From Pterobdella sp. o SKG-2022 (taxonomy: Eukaryota > Annelida > Clitellata > Hirudinida > Piscicolidae), in the NCBI GenBank assembly GCA_964035795.1, contig OZ038324.1, forward strand, positions 7,664,816 to 7,728,815: a stretch of 64,000 bases of DNA, read 5' to 3'. Made by a program: the position numbers and the translations under genes. Positions 25,301 to 44,586 of the stretch are shown one piece after another; the first letter of the stretch is position 1, and each line of letters starts with the position of its first letter. Under the pieces are notes generated by a model, which saw only the letters and a list, made by a program, of their open reading frames with translations, did not search any database and had not been told where the DNA came from.

Positions 25301-28300
25301 CCTTTATCCTCCTCGTAACCAGCCTCCCCAGATATATCATTTTGTAGGTCATCTAAGAGATTAGCATTCTTGTACTTTTTAGACTCTCTGCGGTTGAAAG
25401 TTGATGACGATATGATAACCCCATTTTTTTTCCATGTGAACTTGTTCGGGGGTGGATTGCCTTCAGATCTGCAGTCCAACCTGGAGAAGAGTGCTTTGGA
25501 TTTAAAATTTAGTTAAAATGAAAAGCAATTGAATAGAACCAAGATAAATGTAATTATATATAATCAATGAAGTTAAAGGAAAAATTACATTATCAAATAA
25601 ATATTAATTGGAATGTAATTATTTAAAAAAATAGAATCGAGTAAAACAGATTGGAATTAAAATCGTGAAATAAAAAACAAGACTAAATCAAGGCGTCAAG
25701 ATTTGAAGTTTGAGGATTAAAACTCCATAACATATGTAACAGAAAAAATTCAGCTTGAAAACAGAAGAAGCTTTTTAACGCAGCATTTTCAAGTTTAATT
25801 TAAAAACAAAACACACCTCTGCGCAACATCAAAGCCCACTTAAAACATTAAACAAGCTATCAAGAAACTTGCAAACAACCAAAAACCTTCCATTAAATTA
25901 TCCATCAAATTTCGTTGAAGCCGACTAACGTCAGCGTGTAAATCATGCAGTCAGATCTTAGGGGAGTTAAGCTGCATTGATTAAGCCTGAGTAACGGCTC
26001 ACAGTTCTATAGAAAACAATCGAGAATATTTGTGGGAAAAGTTTGTTTTAAATAACACTTTTGCATTTATTTTGAAAAGAAGCTAGATATTTTGATGATT
26101 TTCTTGAAAAATTGTGAATGTTTTGGATAAGGGTGTTTTAGAAGGTGGAAATAAGCAGTTTTAGTAAAACCTAAATCTTGAGTGATTGCCTTCTAGTGGA
26201 AATTCATCTCAAAAGTTTCAATGTTTTTATATCAAGAAAATACCTGAATCTTATTTCATAGTCCAAATTTTCAAAAATTCAACGAATTTTTAAGCTATTT
26301 TAAGAAGGATTTCAGCATAAGTTTTAAGCACAGCAGAAAAATAGATTGGCTTTGCTATCAATAAAGGAAGATAAAAAGCAGCGGAGCAGAAGCAACAGTA
26401 TCCGCAAGGATTTCAACACGGTTTTATGAGGCTGGAGTGGAATTTTTGATCTAAAAATAATTTATATAAGCCTTATATAATGCATTAGTACCTCATGAAC
26501 AAAATATGAGAAATATTACAGAGTGAAACACTTAAAAATCTCAATTTCCCGTTAAAACCACAGAAATGCCTCAAAACTCGAAGAAAACAAATTATATTTT
26601 TGAAAAGCTTTTCTTTGTAACACAAAAGCCCTACACTTGCTCTGTTAAAAACTCTACAATACGCGTACAGCTTTGCAATATCAAAAGCTTTGTTCCGAAA
26701 ATAAACTTATTCAAGCGATAATGTTATTAATAATGATAATACTGTTAAATTTTTAATGTAAACGAAGTTTCTACGGGTGATTTAAAGTTGGGTATGAACA
26801 GCATCATAAAAGCGAACCTGGCTTGAAGTCCCACGGGCAGATGCACTCTAGCTGGCATACTGATGATGCGGGGAGGGTCTGAGGTGGGTGTAGTAAGGTT
26901 GGTAAGAGATGGGTTGGTGAATAGGTTTTTGATTTTTTGGTGGATGGGTTAATAGGTGATGCTTTGGGATGAATTGGTTGGTTGTTCTGTGGATTGGTGC
27001 GTGGTTGGGATTAGGTGATAGGTTTTGAATGCGTGGCTAGGTGGACGGGTGGTTAAAGATTGTTCAGATGCTGGTTAGGTCATTTGATAAACGTTGGGTT
27101 TAAAGTGCTTTTTAATGAAAAATTAACAGTTATCTATTGAAATAATCTTTTTTTGAAAAATATTAAGATTTTAAATTTGCGTCTTTAGCACTGGGAATAA
27201 ATTAGAGGATTTTTAGAGAAGGTGTGACATTAGATGATTTAAGATTTAAACTTAGCAATATTTTCATGATACCAGTGAAAATAAAAACTTTGAATCCAAG
27301 AAGATAACAATGTAAAACTTAATTAAATTTTTACATTAAATCAAAATAATATTTTCAACAATTTTTGTAGAAGATATTGAATATTGGAGAAAAGAGGAAG
27401 ACGAAAACGAAGATGATGAAGAAGTTGATAATGATGCTGAAAAAGGTTGAAAAAAATAATGAAGAAATAGTTGATAAAAGAAACAATGATTAAGAAAGAA
27501 ACGATGAAAATGAGGGAAAAGTATGACAAAGACAAGAAAATCAGATAAGATAAAAAGAATGGCAGTAGAATGAGGGAAACCAAAAATTAGCAAACAAAAT
27601 GGAAAAGAACAATATGATATTAAAGGTACAAAGTTATTAATAAGCAAAAAAAATTAAATATGATACGCTAAAAGATGTTTACGTGACAAAAAAACTCAAC
27701 TATGATAGGTGGCATGATGAGTGAGGCTTTAACGTGTTACGCGTTTATTAACAACAAATATAACTAAAATAGTGGAAATTATTACATAGAATTTTGTTAT
27801 CTTTGATACTCTAAGCTACAATAAATCTTGAAGAGACATTTTTTATGTCAAGAGTAGAGATTTTATAATGGCTTCTCATTAATAATTTGAATAAATAGAA
27901 GAATAATCCTGCATTTCAAAGATTTAGCGTTTTTAAAAAATTTTTACAAGATGTAAATAAAATATGAAAAAAAAGATTAAATATAAATAAGTCTGAATTT
28001 TTTTCGCCATTTCATTTAGAGCATTTCTTTGTACCTAAAAAAATCGAAGTTTTTTGTATTTGTATATATCTGTGCATATTTTTTTTTTGTATTTTTGAAT
28101 ATGTTCATTTGTATGTATTTGTATGTTTTTATTATTTACATATTTAGTTTGTATATATTTGTAATGTCCGAACGCAGTCTCGTGCCTTTCAAAGCCCACA
28201 AGCTTTTAACAGTTCACAAAATCTGAACCACCACTGGTAACTAAGAATCCGTGTGCATACAATAAAAGTAAGTAAGTCAACCTAACAAAAATATATATAA

Positions 28301-31300
28301 TAAATAATAAAATATAATTATTGAGTGAGTCAGCCTTTCTTTTATAAAAAATAACAGAACAGAATACATGCTCATATGGACATGGACGTAAAACGACCAT
28401 GATGATGATGATAAATACAACACAGCACGTCACAATACAACAGCACACACAACTAGCCACATTAAAATAAGATGGTTAAGCACCTAAGCTCATAAATAAG
28501 ACAGAATTAAGGCGTCATTGGCTTCCATGATGGATGTTGCAATACTTTGAGGTATGTCAATAAAACCATTGTGTTAATTTTTTTTGATTATGTGCATAAA
28601 ATTATGCGAGGATAATTAGGTGAGAATGAGGGGTTTTGGTGGGCTTAAAGTTGTGATGGATGCGGTAGGCTGTGATCGAGTGTTCTCTATTAGTTTCGGA
28701 TACGTAGGTGAATATAAGAAAATGTGTGTAGATGAATACAAGAAGTTTGATATAAATAGGTGAATATAAATAATAAAGTGAATACGAAAAGCGAATTTAA
28801 GGAAGTGAATACAAAAAGGTGAATATAATTAGGGGATTTTTAAGTAAACCTTATTAGCGGTAAGTAGCTGTAGAAAAATAAGTTAATCAGTCGAATGAGG
28901 CATATAATCAAAAAAGCACAGTATGCAGGAGTTTGAGAGTGAGCGTCAACTGTCTATCAAGCCTTAATCTATTAAGCACACTTCACGCAAAAAAGCAAAA
29001 AACTAAGTTTTTATCTCCAACTGTAGCTACATATCTGTTATCCAAATTACAAGTCTAAACTTCGGAGTATTATATTAATCCTTCAACTAAACCTATAACC
29101 ATAATTTTAACTCACCCATCTAAAAAATGCAATAACTCAACCCTATTCAACTTCTGTCCTCCATCCAACCTCAACCCACACTCTCCCATCCCCAAACAAC
29201 TCACATAGAACATCGAGGTAAGCGGTAGCCTCTGGGGCGTTTATCCGTCCGTTAGAGGGTCGGCACTTGTACCACCCCGTGTCTTGTCTGTTTACTGAGG
29301 TCAGATAAAATGTGCCATCTTTGTGTACCCCGCCTCTGCAGAAGTTTGGGGGGTTGAGTGGGTTAGGGGATGGTTTGGTTAAGTTGAGGGGGGTGGTCTA
29401 GTTTGATGTGGATGCGTTTTTTGTATGAATGGGTTGGTTTAGATGGCTAGTTAGTGAGTTGCTAGTTATTTTTGCAGTTGAGTTGTATAATAGGAAGAAA
29501 ATTAATGGCATCGTTTAGATTCTCAATTATCGCAAAGGTTATCTGAATGCTTTTTGAAGACATATCGATTCACATCAGTCATGCAATTCATCATAAACTC
29601 TCCTAACATCATGAAACACAAAAGATCAAATTATCATCAACAGATTGGCACCCTTGAAAACTCTTCAAGCGCTTTTTTACCTGCTCATCAAACTGGGGTC
29701 TAATTCGATAGCCTGCCCCTCTCGATACCACTTGTATTCTCTCACCTGCGGAGGTACGATAGTGGTGGGTATAACATTGTGGCTTGGAGCTGAGACCTTG
29801 ATTGGTATGTTGTATTGGTGGGTTTTCTGTTTTAAATAATAAACGTTTTTAAACTTGAATTTTGTGCCAAAAATATTAATTTGAATAATGTTATAGCATT
29901 ATATTAATAGTAATAAAAAAAATAAAAACAATAGTTCTTATGAGTAATAAGGCATAAAGAATTGTAACGATGATCTACAGGTCGACTCAGTCTTTTGCAA
30001 CTAAGTGATAACACTCACGCTGGCCACCAAGCTCCTAATAATGCAGCCATGGGTGGAGGGGTGCCATGCCGGGATGTGGAGATGCCTCAGCTCAGATTTA
30101 CGAGCGTTGAATGCTTTTGAAACGTGTTTTTTTTATTTTTAAATGTTCGACATTGAGCGCTTCAAAAACAAAGATTTTTTTTATTATATTTGATTCTCAA
30201 AAACAATTCGAATGTCTTAAGTGAAAATTTTAGGTGTTATTTCTGACGGGAACAGCGTGTCAAACGGCATAAATAAAGGAATATTTCACGTGGAGGAAGT
30301 GCCCGGCAACTTTTCGAATGAAAAATTCATTAACAATAATCTCCTTGAAATAACCCATACTTATCAAATAAAAAAATTTCACCTCGAAAAAAAGTGAATT
30401 AAAATCAGAGTTTTCAAATGATTTGCATTATTATCATAAATTTTTTATGCATGCCCAAGACTTGAACCCATACTATTTATCTCAACGAAAAAACACTCTA
30501 CCACACAACCATCAACTCACTTCCGGATTTCCAGCAGCAGAACATTTGAGTTCAACTCTGGCACCCTCGTTTGTCGTTTTGTTCTCTGGAGCTTCGAGGA
30601 TGTGTGACGTCACTGTTGGGCATTTATGGGAGAGAATTTTTGGATTTTTTGGGAGAAGGGAAGGGAGAAGGTTTGGATTCTATATTCACAGAAAAAGAGG
30701 TGTTTTATCAAATTTATTGGAAAAATAGGGTTTTACTGAAAAGGGTTTTGTTACTTTTGAAATAGAGGTTAATTTATTGAGAGACTTAATTAATTGGGGG
30801 TTTCGTTTGTATTGGTTAAGCTCATATCAAGTGGAAATACAGAGTGATGGAGTGAAACGACAGCATAGCATTTGAGATGCTAAAAACTTCATCTCCTTCG
30901 AAAGACCAAATCAATTTCACAAAACATACACAGCTTTTATCTTTGAGAAAATGGAAACTTGCATAAATCCTGCACTCGGAATGAATGGCGAGTTAATAAA
31001 GCACATTCATATTAAATAATACAATAATGCAAGAAATCTTTCCTAGACCCATATCTCATGTTTGTAATGACCAAAGCCTTTAAAAATTTTTATTACGTTT
31101 CAGGGCGGCAATAAAAATACATGAAAAACAACAACGAAGAGCAGTTTTAGCAGGGCACCACCCTCGTAAATACTGACGCACTCTCAAGAGCCTTTGGTGC
31201 CGTAGAGAAGTTTTATACGGACTCATGCTACTGCCACTACCTCACGCTTTGTAGATAAAAACTCATACGAATATTGTGTGGTTAAGACAAAATTCTGAAA

Positions 31301-34300
31301 CCACTCTTCTTTCCGGTGCCGACTTGTCGTGTACATGGCGAGCAACTTTTGCTGATTTTTTATATAATGTTTGAGTTTTTGTGAAAGTCAAGGGAGGCTT
31401 TTATTTGGTTGTTTTAGTGAAATGGATCTTTTTTATATAGAATATTTTTGTAAAGTGATTCGAGCTTTTAAAATCATTCTGAAAATTGAAAAAATGTTGT
31501 ATTGAAAGTCATTCATCAGACGAAAACGTCAGGCCATGAATAAAATTATTCACAATCTTTAATAAAATTGACTCACCATTCTCATCCAGCGTTTCTGAAA
31601 ATAAATATTTTAACATTATGAATAATTTTAAAAGCTTAAAAACGACAAAATTACGTAACGAAATTATTAATCAAAAATTTATAGAATAAATAATATTATA
31701 ACTTTTATCCTCACTGAATGTTTAAAAATAAAAAAAAATTATTTTAAATTGGATTCTGGGTGGATTTTGAAAGTTTATTTGGAGTGAAGTTGACAGAAAT
31801 GCCATAGTTTTGGTCGAATTAGCGAGTTTTACAATGATTCGAATCTAACTTTTCAATACTTTCCTAAAAATACCTGAAATACTCAAAACCAACAATTCAA
31901 AGACCTTAGCTTTGAATTTTAAAACTATAGAATTATTGAATTCAGTTTTTAAACCAAAACAAAACTTTAAAAATTTTTTTTGATTGTTTGAATGGCTTTG
32001 AAAATTCTATGTAAAATTTAGGAATTGCCTTCATTTTTATATTTTAGATTTTTGGGCAATTTTACTCATTGAAAAACTCAAAAACGGATAGCTTTTACAA
32101 CATTTTGATATACGCATTTAAAATATTTTCTTTGAATAAAATTGATTTTTTCAAAAATATTCTAAAATGTTTTCAAACTCTTAATCAAAAAAGTCTATAC
32201 TTTTTGAAAAAAGCATCAAAAATGTAGCAAATAGAATAAAATGACAAAGTTGACCATATATCAAACATGAAAACATAAACCAATACACAAAAGCAACTTC
32301 CAATAATACATAAAAAGGCAACACACATCTCCACACACCACACCAACAACACACCGCACACACCAGCAACATGTGCACCAACCCTACACACCAACTCCTT
32401 TCCCCCAACCATTGATGAGCAGCTTGGTCTTATGGGACACTTGTGATACAGTATTCTGGAAGACACACTCGTAATCTCCACTGTCCTCCTTTCTCACCTT
32501 CGAGATGTACAACCTGCTGTATGCCCCATCCACGTCCGTCCGCACCCTCCCTCCTTCCGTCAAGTTGTTCATTTTTTGTGCATTATTTCAATTATATATT
32601 TTTTATTAATTCTTTTGAAATTTATTTATTTATTGGTATACTTCATTTTAATGTGTTTTTTACCCATAGTATTTTTCTTATCCTTCGTTATAAGTTAATC
32701 AACTGTTAATGATAATGCTAATAATCGTTATCACTAATGATGCTTTGATAGCCTTCCTGAGGCAACATCTCTTGCGACTATTACTTACAATAATGTCGAG
32801 GCAACTTAGACACATAAAGCATTTCATAACAGTGAACTGTTGTGTGAGTGTTTATGAGCGATTCGAGGTCTAGAATTTTCTATTGGAAAACACTCGAAAC
32901 GAATACCATCAGCGTTAGATTGGTGTTTATGGGCTTCGCACATACCTAATCAACATGGCCGATAAAATATCAGTAATTTTTGGAAATATCATGTGTGGTT
33001 TTTGGAGTTATATTAAAATTATGCGTGAGAAATAACAAGGCGGTTGAAACAATTATACTTGAGCTTATTGCGGTGAGCTTAAATTCCATTCAAGTTATGT
33101 AGAATCATGAAATGTAACTTAATTAATAAATTTGTGAAACCACGAGTTTACAAGAAAATGAAAGAACGAAAACCACGAAAGAAATAAAAAAAATCAAATA
33201 CTACAAAGAAAAACACAACAACCATGATTGAAAACAGCAACAACCACAATCAATACTGCCCACCTATAGTGAGGTCCCTATTGTCCTTGAGCCACCTGAC
33301 TGAAGACTCAGGCTTGGCTCTGACTTCACAGAACATCATGAAGTTGGACCCCACCTTCAACGTCATATAACCTGGAGACTTCTCGTGGAGCACCGGCGAT
33401 TCTGCGTTATAGGTGATGTTTGAATGGATACTTATATAGGTGGGGAATGTGAATAGGTGGTTGGGTGGATGGATGGGTGGCGTGGAGATGGAAAGATCGG
33501 TTATTGTATGAATGGACAGATGGGTTGGAGGTGTGTAAATAAGTTTTAACGTAACTAGGTGGATGAGTGCTCTGTGGATAATTGTTTTTTGGATAGGTTG
33601 GTGGATGAGATATTCGGTATTGGATGGAGAAGTGGGTGGTAAATAAGTGGGTGTTATGTGTGTAGATGGTTGATTGGGTTTTGTGTGATTAAATGGGTGA
33701 CTTATATACAAATAAAATTATAAAGATAGATCTATGGTAGCTTTTTGGGCTGATAGACAAGTTTTTGTGGTGTTTAGACAGACGAAAAAAAGAAAATAAG
33801 ATAAAAATACACAATATTTTGATAAATAAGTCACTGAAAATACATTAAGATGTGTCCAAAAAGTTTGAAAAGATACAATAAAACGCCAGAAAGATGAACG
33901 ATGCAAATGCTTTGAAAAGGTGAGCAATAATGGGAATGAATTGGAGAAGCGGGTAGGATTTGATCGTGAGTTGATAAAATAGTGATAAGAGTAAGTGAAT
34001 TATGAAGATGAGGCCTGGAAGATGAAGTGAGAATCATCGAATCTCTTTTATTATTTATATTCTCCATTAATCAATGCCCCAATCGTAATTTCGCCATTCA
34101 TTACTCCATAAACAAAATTTTAAACCACCGTAAATCATCAAAAAAACTAATTTATTTCAAAGTTTTTCCCAGTGAAAGATTCAGCTTCCGGGATCTTCTG
34201 CAGAGCTCAAAACGTGCTTAATGGTATCTGTTTGGTCCAGAAACACTGTTTTCTCTATGAAACAAAATACTTCATAAAAATCTATTTTGGCTCATTTAAT

Positions 34301-37300
34301 TGAAAAATTAATTTTTTAAGTTTGAAATTTTCAGTAATTGCATTTAGAAAGCACAAGCACAAAATGAAAAAACCTTTTGAGCAAACATGAATGCATTGTG
34401 TTTGGTGCGCACTGAAATATTTACACAAGAGATAAAGAGCAAAGGTGGTACGAATGGAAACATCAGCCTTATCAGGCCGCTCTATAAATCAATGCACACA
34501 AGCATTACACCCCTCACCAACTCACCCCTCTCCTCTTATTTGACCTAGTTTTTCATGTCTTTTTATTTGACTGTTTTTTTTGTAAAAAATTTATTTTTAA
34601 AAATATTTTGTTTATATTTGTTTTCCTCTTGTGAAAGTTCCATTATTATTCTTCAAGTTTCCTGGATTAATCTTCGAAGTGTAATGATTCAAAGCGAAAC
34701 GAATGTACAACGCTTTTTTAAGCTATCAATAAAAAAAAGGACTGAGTTTTGTATTCTTTCATTAATTCCCATACATAAAAAATATTAAATATTTATTTCA
34801 AAAAAATATAACAAGAAAAATGCATATTTTTATACATTGATAGATCAAACCCAAAACAGTTTTAGAAAATGGAACCAGACATTAAGTACAATGCGATAAA
34901 AACTGATAAAATGGTAAAAAATAGATTTAAAAGCACTGTGCTGCGAGCGGAAGTGCAACCTTGTAAGGGATGTTGATGTAGAGCTTCATTTTAAGCAAGT
35001 TCTTACTTTTTTATCGTGAAAGTTTTTATCCTTTTCTGTTTTATATTAGTATTCACATTTAATTTTAAAATTTTTTAATTTTTTTGTTGAATTTGACAGT
35101 AAATTGACGGCAAAAAAATCGTTAAAATCCAACTTGAAAGGCATAACTGTACTTGTGTATTTAATTAATATAATGCCAAATAGCAGCTGAGGCAAATAAC
35201 ATCTAAAAACAACATAAAAAAAACAAAATATATTGAAGCAAGAAAACCTCTAGGAAATGTTTTTGAGTAATTTGGCACGTTTAGAGTGGAAATCAAACAA
35301 GAATAAAAAGCAAATCAATGCGACCCCATCATTTATACAAGCAACTTTCCCTGCAGAACCATATAAAACCAGACTACAATGTCGCTACATAGTGCTAGTA
35401 TTCTATCATTTACTTTTCATAGTACTAGCATTTACTACTAACGGTCTACTAGCGTCTATTCCAACACATACTACTGGAAATTTCGCTCTACACCACCAAA
35501 AATTCAGTTAGTGCAGTTTTATGCGAGAGTGTAATGAAAGTGGTATTCTTTATGATTCTTTACTCCACATTGTTTTAACGACTACACTTTAACTGCCCTG
35601 AAAAGCTTTTATTTTGTTTATAAGTTAAAAGCCCTGTTTGCCATGAACCAAAAACACTAATTTTGTTCTGATTGGATTATTTATAATTTCATCAAGTTGT
35701 TGAATCTTTAAATTAAGTTTTTCGCACATCCATCATTTGCAAGTATGACATTTTTTGATACATTTCAGCGCATTAAAATATAATTACATTTCAGTTTGTT
35801 GCTTCACTTAGTAAGTCACATGCCTCTTTGCAAGAAATGCATTCAAAATTATAGAAAACTTTTGCAAAACAGCATTGAGATCTTCAGAATTATTGAAGAT
35901 AACTTTACACAGAAATAAAATTCATGGAAGATTTTTTTTATATGAAAATATTACATTTTAAAAATATTATAGAATCATTGTAATACTAGTTTAATATATT
36001 ATATTTTAATTCAATTATAGAAGCAAAAATATCATATAGCTAATAGAATTATAAGCAGCGCATACGTGACAATATTAATATACAACAATTTTACATTGAT
36101 AATTTTATTGTGTTATGAGTAATGGTATTACATAGGAATAATTTAGATCAAAAGTTTGTGAATTCATACGCGTTTTAATTAAATTATTTATAAATTTCTA
36201 CACTATCAATATATTATCTATGAATTTAGTTTAGTACTGTTTTATGTAAATAAAATTTTAGTTTCAAACGACCAGAAAACAGAATCGAAAAGTATATTTT
36301 AAAATTTTCAGAACCCCCATCCACCCTCCCCTATTTTACAAGTATATTTTAAGCCCCAACTCAATACTAGTTCTGCGTTGAAAAAAATTTGTATAAACGT
36401 TGAGAAACTTCTCGAAAATCTACTCGAATCTCAAACAGTTGCGACCTAAAGGGATTTGGAAAGTTCTAGAAAAATTTTCATTCGAAAGAAATTTTGAATT
36501 TAGTAAAAATAAACAAAACTTGTATGAACAAGCAATTGGTCAAATTGAACATTTATAAATAGAAATAATTTTTTGTAGATTACGTCAAAGAATTTTTTTG
36601 CAATGGCGTTTATAAAAATTTTTTTTAAATTTCGCACCAAAATTGACTACACAAAGTTCCAAAACTTTTGCCTACATTAAAAATTTAATTATCTGATAAC
36701 GTTATCTTTAGCTTTTCATTTATTTTCTAAAATTTGAGACTATTCAAAGCTCAGTGCAGTGATAAAATATTGTCTTTTAAATCTCTATCTTCCCCCAGGA
36801 TTACCGCTCAAATTTTATCAGCATAAAATTTATTTTTTGAATCTTTTGATAAATAAGTCCATTAAAAAAGCTGTACCTTTCAATCACATATCATAACCTT
36901 GTAAGTTTCCGAGCAAGAACACTGGCGTTTTGTATACCTTGACAGTCTATTAAACAGATCATAAACCGTCACATTATCAAGCGCTCAAATATTTAAATAG
37001 ACATTTCAAACCTTTAAACCCTTGCCAAGCTGTTATAGACTTGGTCATAACAACCGATATATAACACAACACACATCAAACCAACTGCACTCATGAACAA
37101 GCCACATCAAGCCCCTCCTTCACATAACAGCCATATCTCGCTTAAAAATAATAATAATAATAATATCCATATTAGATTATACTGCTGTAGGCGTCCCAGT
37201 AGCTGGGGTATACAGCAGTCGGCTAATGAAAGGCATTTTTAGTTGAGACAAAGTTTTCATAGAACTGCCAGCCCAAGCTAACGTCCAACTTGAAACTGTC

Positions 37301-38679
37301 GGATTTCAAGAACTGCCGTTCCCACACTTGGGCAGTTTGCCTTGCCGTTGTCAATAAAGAATGATTCTCCGCCGAGCCAAATGACAACGATACCAGGATA
37401 TCAGTTTGTCGATACCTGTTACCGAAGTCTACTGTTATCCAGGTTATAACAGGAAAGCAGTCTCAAATTGGAGACGGTGTCTTCAGTGCAGTTTAACGTC
37501 ATGCCCAGGACGCTTCATTATCTATATTGTTTTATAGATCTTACATCTAGCAAGCTCAATTCCACCTATCCACACAACAACCACCTACTTTAAACCTACA
37601 TCACCTTCATCCCACACACCTCATTCATACCCATCCACACACACCATCTCTCATTAAATCCCCACCTACCATCCACTCACCAAATACAGAGAGATGTGCC
37701 CAAGGGGTGCTCTCAGTACTGATTCGAACGTTATCCTTGTTAAATGAGACCACCGTGCACTCATACCAACCCTCGTCAGACGAATGCACGTTGACGATCT
37801 CCAGGTTGGCCTCGTCTCTAATGAACACCCTGTCTTTGTATCTGGGATCGACGTGGGGTGCCTGGCTTTTTGTCACTTGTATCAGAAATGGGACTTCCGT
37901 TTCTTCTCTCTTCCATCTGTGTGTTTATGTGCATGTGTTTAGAATGTATGCGTTGTGTGTGCTTAGAAGATAAGTGTTTTGTGTATGAAAAGTGTGTTTT
38001 TTTTACGATTCTTTGCTTGGATGCGTTTTATTTTGTGCGTAAATGTGTTTGTATGTTTGTTGGATTTGAAGAAACATTTATTGTTCAATGACTTCCTTTT
38101 TTTCAGACGCTATATTAATTTTCGAACTTCATCAAATTTGACTTCAGCAATGAAGTTATGAATACATTCAACTGAAAACAGTCATCATTTCCGATAAGCC
38201 TAATGTTATAATAAAAAATTTCAAATGCAAACATACTTGACAATGTAGTGGGGTCCTTTTGTTTCAATGCCACACTCAAATAGCACTCTGTCTCCAGCAT
38301 TGACAGTTTTGTTAAGAGATCTCTTTCTGTTGTTGTTCAGGTGTGTAGAGTTGTACGAAGTTGAAAAGAGGTTCTGTTGAAGTAAAGAGTGAGGGATGTT
38401 TTTGAAACGGGTTTCAACGTTTTGTTGCGTTATTGATTGTTTTTTTCGGTGTTTTCTCGGCAGAGATTTGTTTTCTGAAAATGTATTCACCAGTGATGAG
38501 AAGTTGGAGGTTGTGGAGGATGATGGGAATGGTTGTGATGAAAAAGAAAGGTAACTTTCAAAAGCTCTGTGAAGTGGTGTGAGGTTTACTTTGTGTGTAC
38601 AAACTCTGTGCAGATTTGCTGATATGATTGACAAAACAAACAAAAACAAGAACTGGGATTCCATGTTTGTTGTAAGCAA
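16366..38679 (-). CDS. IGSF9/turtle-family cell-surface receptor (5 Ig, 2 FN3, TM, short tail), 18 exons
   Basis: Exons in transcript order: 38237-38679, 37681-37916, 33264-33401, 32410-32553, 30521-30612, 29681-29745, 29205-29335, 26818-26878, 24984-25480, 22636-22751, 22207-22369, 21382-21493, 20363-20541, 18308-18586, 17887-17995, 17189-17224, 16883-16902 and 16366-16766. Phases agree throughout, giving about 1,068 residues from the Met before SQFLFLFVLSIISA (signal peptide). Ig1 has PHVDPRYKDRV and SSDEGWYEC as in IGSF9. Ig3 has RQDTGWYKCRPSNG and AYLDVLYPPRI. Ig4 is split by an insertion. Ig5 starts PPFFLERPNF. FN3-1 has ATLSWV; FN3-2 has PPPQNLTVRKV and LLITWDPP. The membrane segment is MPVIILGGMSIAILVPLVSC, followed by WCRKKMQKH. 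Turtle/IGSF9 proteins act at the plasma membrane in axon and dendrite patterning and synapse adhesion. The 32553 acceptor is poor. The cytoplasmic tail of about 160 residues is Asn/His/Gln-rich and much shorter than that of vertebrate IGSF9. Confidence 0.88.
16883..16902 (-). CDS. 20-base microexon in the cytoplasmic tail of the IGSF9/turtle gene
   Basis: On the minus strand, TTTGTACGCAG precedes a 20-base exon that is followed by GTGAGTG. With the preceding exon ended at 17189 it restores the frame into the last exon, reading VRNHATSAAAVVND across the junctions. It is part of the gene at 16366-38679. Confidence 0.6.
22375..22490. repeat. 32-base G-rich minisatellite, about 3.5 copies, in a turtle-gene intron
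   Basis: The plus strand repeats a unit like GGGTGGGTGAGGGTTGGGTT plus GGAGGTGTGTCT. It ends against the acceptor of the exon at 22207-22369, so on the transcript it is a C-rich tract immediately upstream of the 3' splice site. Confidence 0.85.
25481..26817. other. Intron of the turtle-family gene, nothing further recognised
   Basis: AT-rich intron between the Ig4a and Ig4b exons. No repeats or exons were noticed. The other large introns of this gene (18587-20362, 22752-24983, 26879-29204, 30613-32409, 33402-37680) are likewise without supported genes. An exception is the mobile-element-like island at 37182-37530, and G-rich TGGGTGGATGGG tracts flank 26880-27060 and 33420-33700. Confidence 0.5.
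37182..37530. mobile_element. GC-richer, (AAT)n-flanked island in a turtle-gene intron, probable retroposon remnant
   Basis: About 340 bases of near-balanced composition stand out from AT-rich intron sequence and abut an (AAT)n run at 37148-37163. It starts with a nested hairpin at 37182-37218: CTGCTGTA pairs with TACAGCAG, and inside it CCCAG pairs with CTGGG. No open reading frame is retained. A compact unique block ending in an (ATT)n tail on the minus strand fits a SINE or LINE 3' end; the family is unknown. Confidence 0.35.
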
Positions 38680-43361
<4,682 letters not shown>

Positions 43362-44586
43362 TGCAATATTTTATTGATAACGGGTGTTTCAAGATGAAGG
43401 TTTTCGTTGATTAAAAGGTAATTTAAATTTAAAATTTTTTTATATTTTTGCTCAATATAACGTTTTTTACTGAATTTATTTATGGCGTTTTTATTCGTTT
43501 TTTTTTCAATTTTATTTGTTTTAAGGCTGATTTCAATCTCTATTTTTTGGAACAATGTTTCAGTTTCACATTTTTTTAATAAAACATTTTGAATTAATCG
43601 TGGTTTAATTCAACTTTTAAACATCAAATAACTTCAATTTTGTTTTTTAAAAATCGAATTTTAAATTTAGCGCTAAAAAATGCCACGACAAAACACATGT
43701 GATTGGAAACCCTCATACACAAGCACACACAACCAGAATGCAAAATTATAACCACCTTAAACATTATAATGTAGCTCCTATTATGAAGATTATAAGCAAA
43801 ATAATCATATGGTAAAAAATTGAGACAGTTATAATAATATGAAAAAAAAAATAAGAAAAACATAAAAATAACAAAAAAAATAAAAATAAAAATAGTAATT
43901 ATTGACAACACATCAAACATATAAAAACGTCAACAAAAAATGAAAACAAAATATATAGCATGAGCTTAAAGGTTTTCGGAGTTATAGTAATTAAAATGAT
44001 AATAATAATGGAAATTGACCGAGTAAAACAATGAAAAAAAAATCAATAAACATCAAGTCGTAATGGGAATGATAATGAAAATAAAAAGAATAATAAAAAC
44101 AAAAAATAAATAAAAATCAAAAACAACAAAAAGCAAAAAAAAATCAAAAATAAAAAAAACAAATTAAAGAGTGGATGCAATCAATTTGGAGTGGACGTGA
44201 TAAGACAAACGCTAAAAAAACAATCAAAAGAATTTAAAAAAAAAAAAAAATTAAATTGAAACTCACTCAATGAAATCATAACAAAAATTATAGAAATGTG
44301 GCGTATAATGAACTAATTAAAAAAAAACACGGAAATAAAAACAAAAATGTGTAAAAAAGTGAAATAAATAAAAGTTTTGAAATTAAAAAATAAAAATAGA
44401 AAAAAAATTATTAAAAAATATCAAAATAAAAAAAAAAAAAAACCGTTAAAAATGTACAAGCGTGTATTGATCTCGACTGCGAAATTTAAATCGTTTTATC
44501 GATCGTTATTGATTGGTGTGATTGATGTGTGTTCGCTTGTCAGGTCAAGACGCACTGGGTGGTTTGTCAGATCAATGATTTTTTAC

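Noticed and set aside
28206..28460. 84-residue minus-strand frame with hydrophobic segments
   Set aside because: It lies inside a turtle-gene intron, is low-complexity and has no family resemblance or splice support.
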